Of a stretch of 5,464 bases of DNA, positions 1 through 5,317 are shown in pieces. The position numbers were made by a program, and so were the translations under genes. The notes beneath the pieces are model-generated. The model saw only the letters and a list, made by a program, of their open reading frames with translations. It was not told where the DNA came from and did not search any database. Source of the stretch: an uncultured Lacinutrix sp. (lineage in GTDB: Bacteria > Bacteroidota > Bacteroidia > Flavobacteriales > Flavobacteriaceae). Location of the stretch: NCBI GenBank assembly GCA_937916035.1, contig CALGIH010000019.1, forward strand, positions 1 through 5,464, written 5' to 3'. The stretch's first letter is position 1. Every line of letters starts with the position of its first letter.

Positions 1-309
1 TACAAAATAGGGATGAAGTATACAATCACCATCTGCCTGTATGATGTAATCTCCCTTTGCTTGAGCAATGGCTTTATTTAAAATACTTGCTTTCTGAAAT
101 CCATTATCTTCATGCCAAACATGAACTATTGGATAAAACACTTCTTTTTTAATAGTTTCGATTAAATCAAAGGTTTCTTGCTTAGAGCCATCATCAGCAA
201 TCACAATTTCAAACTGTCTGTAAGATTGATTGTTGTAACCAAATAAAACTTTGGCAAGCCAATCAGGAGAATTATAAGTGCTAATTATTATAGAAGTATC
301 AATCGTCAT
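1..309 (-). CDS. Family 2 glycosyltransferase, N-terminal 103 residues (cut by window edge)
   Basis: This is the first 103 codons of a GT-A fold family 2 glycosyltransferase, which would move a sugar from a nucleotide donor to a growing glycan on the cytoplasmic side of the inner membrane. It starts MTIDTSIIISTYN, the usual first strand of the family. It continues with IADDGS (about residues 37-42, nucleotide binding), WHEDNGF (65-71), ILNKAIA (76-82) and DYIIQADGDC, whose DGD (93-95) is the metal-binding DxD-type motif. The ATG at 309-307 gives an N-terminus that aligns within one residue with the complete gene at 3790-4578. By hand alignment the two share about half of their residues (roughly 50 of 102), so this is a paralogue and probably also has a galactosyltransferase-like C-terminus beyond the window. 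It is divergent from the gene at 362. Sugar specificity is unknown. Confidence 0.93.
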   Translation of the reverse strand, partial: MTIDTSIIISTYNSPDWLAKVLFGYNNQSYRQFEIVIADDGSKQETFDLIETIKKEVFYPIVHVWHEDNGFQKASILNKAIAQAKGDYIIQADGDCILHPYFV

Positions 310-317
310 AATGCAAG

Positions 318-325
318 CAAATATA
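318..325 (-). promoter_or_regulatory. Bacteroidota -7 promoter element for the leftmost glycosyltransferase
   Basis: The minus strand reads TATATTTG, an exact TAnnTTTG match, 8 bases upstream of the ATG at 309. No TTG -33 element lies at the expected distance of about 19 bases. If used, transcription would start within a few bases of the start codon, giving an almost leaderless mRNA. Assignment is by consensus only. Confidence 0.45.
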
Positions 326-337
326 AAGTTATTTTAG

Positions 338-345
338 TAATTTTG
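338..345 (+). promoter_or_regulatory. Bacteroidota -7 promoter element for the glycosyltransferase at 362
   Basis: TAATTTTG is an exact TAnnTTTG match 16 bases before the ATG at 362. A matching TTG -33 box is not visible. The predicted start of transcription, around 350, would leave a leader of about 10 bases. It sits back to back with the minus-strand element at 318-325 in a 52-base divergent spacer. Confidence 0.5.
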
Positions 346-361
346 AGCTTTACAATGTAAC

Positions 362-1099
362 ATGTCTAGACTCACAGTAATTATTCCAACTTACAATGAA
401 GAGCACTACATTGAAGACTGTTTGTTTTCGGTTCAATTTGCCGATGAAATTATTGTCATAGATTCTTTTAGTACTGATAAAACCGTTGAAATCGCTAATA
501 GGTATGATTGTAAAGTGATACAACGAACATTCGATAATTTTTCGAACCAAAAAAACCATGGCTTGCAATTTGCCACTTGCGATTGGGTTTTGTTTGTAGA
601 TGCTGATGAACGTATTCCTTACCAACTACAAACCCAAGTACTAGCAGCTATGAATTCTGAAAAGCACCATGGCTGCAAGCTCAAATTTCCGCATTTTTTT
701 ATCAATCGCTTTTTGTATCATCATTACAATTATGTGACACGTTTGGTAAAACGAACAGAATGCCATTTTGAAGGAAGCGTTCATGAAAAATTAATTATAA
801 ATGGCTCAATTGGGAAATTAGATGCTCCTGTCTTACACTTTACATATAAAGGATTACAACATTACATTAATAAAAAAGATAGTTATGCTTGGTTTCAGGC
901 TGAACAAATGCAAGACAAAGGGAAAAAAGCGACGTATTTTCATTTAGTTTTCAAACCATTTTATCGTTTTTTTAGTAGCTATGTATTACGTGGAGGGTTT
1001 CGTGATGGCATTCCTGGATTAGCTATTGCAAGCATCAATGCTTATGGCGTATTTTCTAGATATGCCAAACTCATCTTACTGCAAAAAGGCTTAAAATAA
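362..1099 (+). CDS. WaaE/LgtF-like family 2 glycosyltransferase (first copy)
   Basis: A 245-residue GT-A glycosyltransferase of the WaaE/LgtF-like group, which in Proteobacteria adds a beta-1,4-glucose to lipopolysaccharide inner-core heptose. That exact reaction should not be assumed here. Visible motifs in order are IIPTYNEE (7-14), FADEIIVIDSFSTDKT (26-41, nucleotide binding), FSNQKN (60-65, typical of this group), VDADE (79-83, metal-binding DAD), VHE (140-142, candidate catalytic region), HFTYKG in the second half, and a basic aromatic C-terminal stretch around PFYRFF that probably sits against the membrane. There is no signal peptide, as expected for a cytosolic or peripheral enzyme. 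Length is normal for the family. It is clearly paralogous to the gene at 1892-2638. Its last 9 bases, including the stop codon, overlap the end of the convergent deacetylase gene. The ATG at 362 follows a good promoter element; no ribosome binding site is seen. Confidence 0.93.
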   Translation: MSRLTVIIPTYNEEHYIEDCLFSVQFADEIIVIDSFSTDKTVEIANRYDCKVIQRTFDNFSNQKNHGLQFATCDWVLFVDADERIPYQLQTQVLAAMNSEKHHGCKLKFPHFFINRFLYHHYNYVTRLVKRTECHFEGSVHEKLIINGSIGKLDAPVLHFTYKGLQHYINKKDSYAWFQAEQMQDKGKKATYFHLVFKPFYRFFSSYVLRGGFRDGIPGLAIASINAYGVFSRYAKLILLQKGLK

Positions 1100-1813
1100 C
1101 TTCAATTTTCCAAGGCGTAATTTCAACTTAAATTTTAGGAGTGAATCTTCGCCTTTGATATCAATGCGCTGAATTTCGTAATTATTCTTGAATGGGAAGG
1201 TATTAATCCTGTTGCCAATTCGTAAAGCGTAAGCTATGTGATTGGTTTTTAAAACATTGAAGAATACTTTTTTTCCAGGAAGCTTTTTAGGGTACTTACC
1301 ATAAGGATAAGCCAATATATTATTCACATTCAAATTATTCTCTTGCACAAATTCCTGACACTTTACTAAATCCTCGTGAACTTCATCTGGTGTCATTTTT
1401 GTATAATTTTCGTGTGCAAAGGAATGCAATCCCAATTCAACCACTTTTGAATCTAACGATTGTAATTGCTCAACAGACATAATGGGTTCTGCAGCTGTGT
1501 TCCAATCATCAACACCATTAACATAGGCAAACGGAATAAAAAAGCTTGCCTTCAAACTGTACTTTTTAAGCAATGGATATGCAAATTTCAATTGACTTAC
1601 ATAAACATCATCAAAGGTAATTATCGCAGCTCTTTTTGGTAAATTGTTTGAACGTTTCAAACTCTCAAGTTCAGAGAAATGATAGGTTTTATAATTATTA
1701 TCGCTTAAGTACTTGAATTGAGCCTCTAAATTTTGTTCAGAAATTGTGAGTCCAACACAATCATTTTCAGTCTGTGAGACATTATGGTACATTAAAATTG
1801 GTAAGCGAGTCAT
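1091..1813 (-). CDS. Polysaccharide deacetylase family protein (NodB homology domain), cytoplasmic
   Basis: A 240-residue carbohydrate esterase family 4 (NodB-type) protein, predicted to remove N- or O-acetyl groups from a sugar using a bound metal. It begins MTRLPILMYHNVS, the usual first strand with YH. Motif 1 is TFDD (66-69), supplying the catalytic base and a metal-binding Asp. Motif 2 is HSFAH (130-134) with both metal-binding His residues. Motif 3 is YPYGKYP (169-175). The residue after TFDD is Val where Gly is usual, but the catalytic residues are intact. No signal peptide or membrane segment is present, so it probably acts in the cytoplasm on a lipid-linked glycan intermediate or other intracellular sugar. 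The C-terminus (from about 215) is strongly basic (KLKLRLGKLKLF), which could aid membrane contact. It lies antiparallel between the two WaaE-like genes and overlaps the first at the stop codon. The acceptor is unknown. Confidence 0.9.
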   Translation of the reverse strand: MTRLPILMYHNVSQTENDCVGLTISEQNLEAQFKYLSDNNYKTYHFSELESLKRSNNLPKRAAIITFDDVYVSQLKFAYPLLKKYSLKASFFIPFAYVNGVDDWNTAAEPIMSVEQLQSLDSKVVELGLHSFAHENYTKMTPDEVHEDLVKCQEFVQENNLNVNNILAYPYGKYPKKLPGKKVFFNVLKTNHIAYALRIGNRINTFPFKNNYEIQRIDIKGEDSLLKFKLKLRLGKLKLF

Positions 1814-1825
1814 TTCTTAAAAAGT

Positions 1826-1835
1826 GATTTAAATC
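1826..1835. repeat. 10-bp palindrome in divergent promoter region
   Basis: GATTTAAATC is a perfect palindrome 17 bases before the plus-strand -7 element at 1853-1860, where a -33 box would be expected. It also lies in the leader of the deacetylase transcript. It could be an operator half, but palindromes of this length are common in AT-rich DNA. Confidence 0.25.
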
Positions 1836-1852
1836 TGTGCGTTAAAATTGAT

Positions 1853-1860
1853 TACTTTTG
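1853..1860 (+). promoter_or_regulatory. Bacteroidota -7 promoter element for the WaaE-like gene at 1892
   Basis: TACTTTTG is an exact TAnnTTTG match 31 bases before the ATG at 1892. No clear TTG -33 element lies upstream. The predicted transcription start is near 1866 and the leader would be about 26 bases. It probably drives both the glycosyltransferase and the downstream gene at 2653. Confidence 0.5.
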
Positions 1861-1874
1861 TAGACAAATCTACA
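1859..1874. repeat. Inverted repeat between divergent -7 elements
   Basis: TGTAGA-CAAA-TCTACA has 6-bp perfect arms around a 4-base centre. It overlaps the last two bases of the plus-strand -7 element and contains the whole minus-strand -7 element, so both predicted start points lie in or beside it. It may be an operator shared by both directions, or a by-product of two facing promoters. Short arms make chance a real possibility. Confidence 0.35.
1865..1872 (-). promoter_or_regulatory. Bacteroidota -7 promoter element for the deacetylase gene
   Basis: The minus strand reads TAGATTTG, an exact TAnnTTTG match 51 bases upstream of the ATG at 1813. The predicted leader would be about 45 bases. 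No TTG box lies at normal spacing. Only 4 bases separate it from the opposing element at 1853-1860, so the two promoters should exclude each other when occupied. Confidence 0.45.
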
Positions 1875-1891
1875 TAATTTTACAACTATAA

Positions 1892-2638
1892 ATGATTAGT
1901 GCCTTAGCAATAACTTATAATGAAGAAGCTAGCATTGAAAAATTCATAAAGAGTTTATCATTTGCTGATGAAATTATAATTGTAGATTCCAATAGCACTG
2001 ACAAAACAGTTAGCATTGCAAAAGAACTTGGCGCCAAAGTTTTGATTAGAGATTTTGATGATTTCTCCAATCAAAAAAACTTTGCCTTGCAACAAGCCAA
2101 CCATGAATGGGTTGTGTTTTTTGATTTGGATGAAACCATTTCACAAGAACTAGCAGAAGAAATAAAATTTACAATTGCGAACCCGGGACCGACTGATGCT
2201 TTTAAAGTAAAAAGAAATTTTTACTTTATGAAAAAGCACATAAAATATAGTGGCTTTCAAAACGACTCAGTGATTCGTGTGTTTAAGAAAGATAAGGCAA
2301 AGTATAGCACTAATTTGGTACATGAAACCTTAGAAATTGATTGTTTAATAATAACTTTAAAGCACAAAAGCGATCATTATTCCTATAAAGGCTTTGACCA
2401 TTATAATAACAAATTAACGCAATACAGTAAGTTACAAGCACAAGCTTTATATAATAAAAACGTGAGACCCAATTTGTTTCATTTTATAGTAAGACCTTGT
2501 TATCGCTTTTGGCATCAATACTTAATACGATTAGGTTTTTTGGATGGAAAAGAAGGGTTTATCCTAGCCTATATAAGTGCATTTGCTGTTTTTAAACGCT
2601 ACTTATATTTGTGGACAAAGTATCGGAATATTGACTAA
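1892..2638 (+). CDS. WaaE/LgtF-like family 2 glycosyltransferase (second copy)
   Basis: A 248-residue GT-A glycosyltransferase of the same WaaE/LgtF-like group as the gene at 362-1099. The order of motifs is ITYNEE (7-12), FADEIIIVDSNSTDKT (24-39), FSNQKN (58-63), FDLDE (77-81, with DLD where the paralogue has DAD), VHE (143-145), HYSYKG (about 165-170), RPCYRFW and GFLDG near the C-terminus. The second half differs from the paralogue around residues 105-140, where it carries a SGFQNDSVIRVFKK segment close to the usual family pattern, suggesting a different acceptor. No signal peptide is present. The ATG at 1892 puts the first beta strand directly at the N-terminus, normal for the group. Only 14 bases separate its stop from the next gene on the same strand, so the two are very likely co-transcribed. 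The sugar transferred is not determinable here. Confidence 0.93.
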   Translation: MISALAITYNEEASIEKFIKSLSFADEIIIVDSNSTDKTVSIAKELGAKVLIRDFDDFSNQKNFALQQANHEWVVFFDLDETISQELAEEIKFTIANPGPTDAFKVKRNFYFMKKHIKYSGFQNDSVIRVFKKDKAKYSTNLVHETLEIDCLIITLKHKSDHYSYKGFDHYNNKLTQYSKLQAQALYNKNVRPNLFHFIVRPCYRFWHQYLIRLGFLDGKEGFILAYISAFAVFKRYLYLWTKYRNID

Positions 2639-2652
2639 AAGAAATTTCTGAA

Positions 2653-3795
2653 ATGAGTAAAAAACTTGATATAGCAATTATTTATTTAGATGAGATTCAT
2701 CATGTCAATCACTTTATTAGTGTTGCTATGGAATTATCAAAGACAGCCAACGTTACTGTTTTAACACACCCTAATTGTCAGCAATACTTTTTTGATACTT
2801 TGGCACTTTTTGACAACCATCATATTGAAGTCAAAAAATTATCCACTTCACCATTTAGAGCTTTTACCGATAAAATTAAAAACAGAAAACTACCCAGAAA
2901 AGGTTTTTGGCTTAAAAAAAACATAAGCTACATTCTTAATAATTTTGATGCTGTTGTGTTTACAGATTTTTATCATAGATATGTAAAGGAAGCAAGAGGA
3001 AACAAGTGTTTTCCTAAACTCATAAAATTCGATCATGGTGTTACGGGAAGAGCCTACGCATATAATGAAGCTCTTCTTGATTTTGATTTTCAGCTATTGA
3101 TTGGAGATTATTCTTTCAATCAATTCAAAAAATTAAATTTGTTGAGTGAGCATTATGTTGTTGCTGGATACTCTAAAATTGATGCTGTAAAATCAAACAA
3201 AAACAGGACTTTTTTTAAGAATAACAAACCTGTTGTGATTTATAGTCCGCATTTTTCACCACCACTTTCTTCATGGCATCACATTGGCATGAATATTTTA
3301 GAGTTCTTTTACCAGCAGAATGAATACAATTTAATATTTGCTCCTCACATCAACCTTTTCAATGATAAAGATGGTTTTGATGATTCAAGCATACCTGAAA
3401 AATACAAAACTGCAGAACATATTTTTATTGATACTGGAAGCCATGAAAGCGTTAATATGACGTATGTGTTGAATTCAGATATTTATTTAGGAGATGTATC
3501 AAGTCAGATATATGAATTTATTATTACACCGAGACCTTGCATCTTCTTAAACCCAATAAACGTAGATTACAAAAACGACTATAACTTTAGATTTTGGCAA
3601 TGTGGCGACGTGATAAATAATGTTGAAGATCTTAAAACGGCTATGGATTCTTGTTTTGAAAACTTCAAAGTTTACGAGCCAATTCAATCGGAAATAACAC
3701 AAGATAATTTTCATACTGAAGAAGGCTCAACTGCCTCAGAACGTGCTGCAAAATCTATCCTAGAATATTTAGACAAAGAAGCAAAAACCTTATAG
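2653..3795 (+). CDS. CDP-glycerol glycerophosphotransferase-like GT-B protein
   Basis: A 380-residue soluble protein that looks like a GT-B fold transferase, closest by motif to the CDP-glycerol glycerophosphotransferase (TagB/TagF) family. The N-terminal half (IAIIYLDEIHHVNHF, then alternating strands and helices) would be the acceptor domain. The C-terminal half has VVIYSPHF with His200, IFAPH with His232, then a GDVSSQIYEF segment (280-289) matching the family's conserved D-x-S-S...E/D-F signature, followed by PCIFLNP. No signal peptide or membrane helix is visible. Known members transfer glycerol-phosphate or ribitol-phosphate to lipid-linked carriers in the cytoplasm. Here the likely acceptor is the glycan made by the neighbouring enzymes, and the donor could be a different nucleotide-activated alditol or sugar. 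It follows the glycosyltransferase at 1892 by 14 bases, and its stop overlaps the convergent gene at 3790 by 6 bases. Family assignment is moderate; remote GT-B relatives such as UDP-GlcNAc 2-epimerases are the alternative. Confidence 0.72.
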   Translation: MSKKLDIAIIYLDEIHHVNHFISVAMELSKTANVTVLTHPNCQQYFFDTLALFDNHHIEVKKLSTSPFRAFTDKIKNRKLPRKGFWLKKNISYILNNFDAVVFTDFYHRYVKEARGNKCFPKLIKFDHGVTGRAYAYNEALLDFDFQLLIGDYSFNQFKKLNLLSEHYVVAGYSKIDAVKSNKNRTFFKNNKPVVIYSPHFSPPLSSWHHIGMNILEFFYQQNEYNLIFAPHINLFNDKDGFDDSSIPEKYKTAEHIFIDTGSHESVNMTYVLNSDIYLGDVSSQIYEFIITPRPCIFLNPINVDYKNDYNFRFWQCGDVINNVEDLKTAMDSCFENFKVYEPIQSEITQDNFHTEEGSTASERAAKSILEYLDKEAKTL

Positions 3796-4578
3796 GTACT
3801 TGTCTATGCCATTTTTACATTTCATTAACTTACAATCAATAGCAAGTTGCTGAATTTCATCATTGATATTAAATCTTTCTCTAGATTTTTCTTGATGCCA
3901 AATATGGTACACTATTCCTAAATAACGCAATCGCTTCCCTGAAACGTCATTATTTAAGAGTCTTACAACCATTTCAGAGTCTTCTCTTCCCCAACCAGTC
4001 ATATCTTCGTTATATCCATTAATTTTTATAAAATCAGCTCGCCAAAACGATAGATTGCAACCTCTAAGTTTCTCTGAAAGTTCAAGGCTTGATTTATAAA
4101 AACCTGCTAAAAAACTTGAATGAATATTGCGTGTTCTCTTTTTGATACCTTTAGTAAAGAACCCAAAACCAATATTTTTATTAGAAAACAATTCTGATAA
4201 ATGATTTTCTAAAATATTAACACGGCTGCCAAAAAGATACGTCATTGGTGTTGCATTATTAATATGGTCTTCAATAAATTTGGAATGCATGATACAATCA
4301 CCATCAAGTTGAATAATGTAATCACAATCTGTTTTGGCAATTGCTTTATTTAATATTTCAGAACGCTTAAAACCATTATCCTCGTGCCATATATGCTTTA
4401 AAATTAAATCAGTTTTCGTTTTGAAAGTATCTATCATCAGTTTTGTGACTTCAGTAGAGCCATCATCAGCAATTAAAACCTCATCTGGTTTAACCGTTTG
4501 ATTGGCTAAACTTTTCAAAACAAGCTCTAAGGCTTCTGGCCAATTGTATGTAGATATTAATAAGGCTGTTGTCATCAA
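3790..4578 (-). CDS. Family 2 glycosyltransferase with galactosyltransferase-like C-terminal domain
   Basis: A complete 262-residue GT-A glycosyltransferase. The N-terminal family 2 part shows LLISTYN (6-12), IADDGS (36-41), WHEDNGF (64-70) and DYIIQLDGDC with DGD (92-94) binding the metal. The C-terminal part has GCNLSFWRADF (from about 173) and GWGREDSE (195-202), which match the galactosyltransferase C-terminal region (Glyco_transf_7C type) found in beta-4-galactosyltransferases and bacterial chondroitin-type synthases. In those enzymes the GWGxED acid residues take part in acceptor binding and catalysis. It therefore probably transfers a hexose or N-acetylhexosamine, but the donor is not known. 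No signal peptide is seen. Two ATG codons are adjacent at the start (4578 and 4575) and either could be used. Its first 102 residues are about half identical to the partial gene at 1-309. It is convergent with the gene at 2653 and divergent from the tRNA-modification gene at 4724. No exact -7 element was found upstream. Confidence 0.94.
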   Translation of the reverse strand: MMTTALLISTYNWPEALELVLKSLANQTVKPDEVLIADDGSTEVTKLMIDTFKTKTDLILKHIWHEDNGFKRSEILNKAIAKTDCDYIIQLDGDCIMHSKFIEDHINNATPMTYLFGSRVNILENHLSELFSNKNIGFGFFTKGIKKRTRNIHSSFLAGFYKSSLELSEKLRGCNLSFWRADFIKINGYNEDMTGWGREDSEMVVRLLNNDVSGKRLRYLGIVYHIWHQEKSRERFNINDEIQQLAIDCKLMKCKNGIDKYL

Positions 4579-4630
4579 TTATTTTTAATGTAAAGCTGTA
4601 AAAATAGTGTATTTTAATCAAAATCATTTT

Positions 4631-4661
4631 TAGTAAATCACAAAGAAATTTGTATTTACTA
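4631..4661. repeat. Interrupted inverted repeat (hairpin-forming) in intergenic region
   Basis: Outer arms TAGTAAAT (4631-4638) and ATTTACTA (4654-4661) are perfectly complementary over 8 bases. An inner pair CAAA (4641-4644) and TTTG (4649-4652) closes a GAAA tetraloop; 2 bases on one side and 1 on the other are unpaired between the two stems. As RNA from the plus strand this would be a 12-bp stem with a small internal loop. It lies between two divergent genes, so it is not a terminator of either gene. It may be an operator or a leader structure, or chance in AT-rich sequence. Confidence 0.4.
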
Positions 4662-4667
4662 TTATCA

Positions 4668-4684
4668 TAATTCATTATGAATTA
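4668..4684. repeat. 17-bp palindrome abutting the tsaC promoter
   Basis: TAATTCAT-T-ATGAATTA has perfect 8-bp arms around one central base. Its last two bases are the first two of the -7 element at 4683-4690, so a protein bound here would cover the promoter spacer. That position suits a repressor or activator site. The arms are almost all A and T, so chance is not excluded. Confidence 0.4.
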
Positions 4685-4690
4685 AATTTG
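4683..4690 (+). promoter_or_regulatory. Bacteroidota -7 promoter element for tsaC
   Basis: TAAATTTG is an exact TAnnTTTG match. Transcription would begin near 4695, leaving about 28 bases of leader before the ATG at 4724. The TTG at 4688-4690, which opens the longest reading frame, is the end of this element and would be upstream of the transcript, so it argues for the downstream ATG. No TTG -33 box is found 19 bases upstream. Confidence 0.55.
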
Positions 4691-4723
4691 CACTTTAAAT
4701 TGGATAACAGCCAAAACAAGACC

Positions 4724-5284
4724 ATGCAAAACGAAATAAACAACGCAACTACAATTCTTAAACAAGGAGGACTTATACTTTATCCTACAGACACTGTTTG
4801 GGGAATTGGTTGTGACGCATTAAATGCAGAAGCTGTTTCGAAAATATTTAAACTAAAACAACGGAGTGATAGCAAAGCTCTAATTTGTTTGGTCGCTGAT
4901 GACAGGATGCTCAAAAAATACGTGAAAGAAATTCCTGAGGCTGCTTATTCTATTATTGATGTTTCAGAAGAACCAATCACAATAATTTATGATAATCCTC
5001 AAAATCTAGCATCCAACTTAATGGCTGAAGATAATACGATTGCGATTAGAATTCCCAATGATGATTTTTGTTTGCAGCTCTTAAGAAAATTCAATGGAGC
5101 CATTGTGTCTACCTCTGCAAACATTAGTAGTTATCCAACACCAAATTCCTTTAAAGAAATAACTCAAGACATTTTAAAAGGTGTGGACTATGTTGTAAAT
5201 TTGCATCGCGAAAAACCCTGTAATAAACCTTCATCTATTATTAAATTGAGTAATGATGGCGTTGTTCAAGTTATTAGAAAATAG
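4724..5284 (+). CDS. tsaC: L-threonylcarbamoyladenylate synthase, short form (YrdC/Sua5 family)
   Basis: A 186-residue cytoplasmic enzyme that makes threonylcarbamoyl-AMP from threonine, bicarbonate and ATP. The TsaB/TsaD/TsaE proteins then transfer the threonylcarbamoyl group to A37 of ANN-decoding tRNAs (t6A). Seen in the sequence are PTDTVWGIGCD (21-31, the family signature), KLKQRSDSKALICLV (43-57, the basic patch that binds ATP and bicarbonate), AIRIPND in the second half, and STSAN (129-133, nucleotide binding). It ends shortly after the YrdC domain and lacks the extra Sua5 C-terminal domain, matching the roughly 190-residue short form. The frame is open back to a TTG at 4688, but the ATG at 4724 is preferred because it starts directly before the first helix (NEINNATTILKQGG) and the TTG lies inside a -7 promoter box. 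It is followed after 33 bases by the CCA-adding enzyme gene on the same strand, also a tRNA maturation function. Confidence 0.95.
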   Translation: MQNEINNATTILKQGGLILYPTDTVWGIGCDALNAEAVSKIFKLKQRSDSKALICLVADDRMLKKYVKEIPEAAYSIIDVSEEPITIIYDNPQNLASNLMAEDNTIAIRIPNDDFCLQLLRKFNGAIVSTSANISSYPTPNSFKEITQDILKGVDYVVNLHREKPCNKPSSIIKLSNDGVVQVIRK

Positions 5285-5317
5285 ATTAAAAACAGTTAAG
5301 GTATTCGCAAGTATATC

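Noticed and set aside
350..625. Open frame of 91 codons on the minus strand
   Set aside because: It lies fully antisense inside the well-supported glycosyltransferase at 362-1099, has no recognisable domain, and its composition reflects the opposite strand.
1092..1139. TAAAAT and ATTTTA arms as a bidirectional terminator between the first convergent pair
   Set aside because: The arms are only 6 A/T pairs with a loop of 36 bases, so they would not form a stable terminator.
362..2638. Recombination hot spot or phase variation between the two WaaE-like genes
   Set aside because: The genes are in the same orientation, but nucleotide identity appears limited to short motif-encoding blocks, with no long identical stretch, homopolymeric tract or tandem repeat to promote switching.
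4599..4606. TATTTTTA on the minus strand as an alternative -7 element
   Set aside because: The final G is missing, and such T-rich octamers are frequent in this base composition.
4619..4626. TGATTTTG on the minus strand as a -7 element for the glycosyltransferase starting at 4578
   Set aside because: It has one mismatch to TAnnTTTG in a key position and no TTG at the right distance, so it is too weak to list as a promoter, although its spacing to the ATG would be reasonable.
4490..4675. Open frame of 61 codons on the minus strand
   Set aside because: It overlaps the first part of the true glycosyltransferase (start 4578) in another frame, and its remaining codons come from AT-rich intergenic DNA; no domain or promoter supports it.
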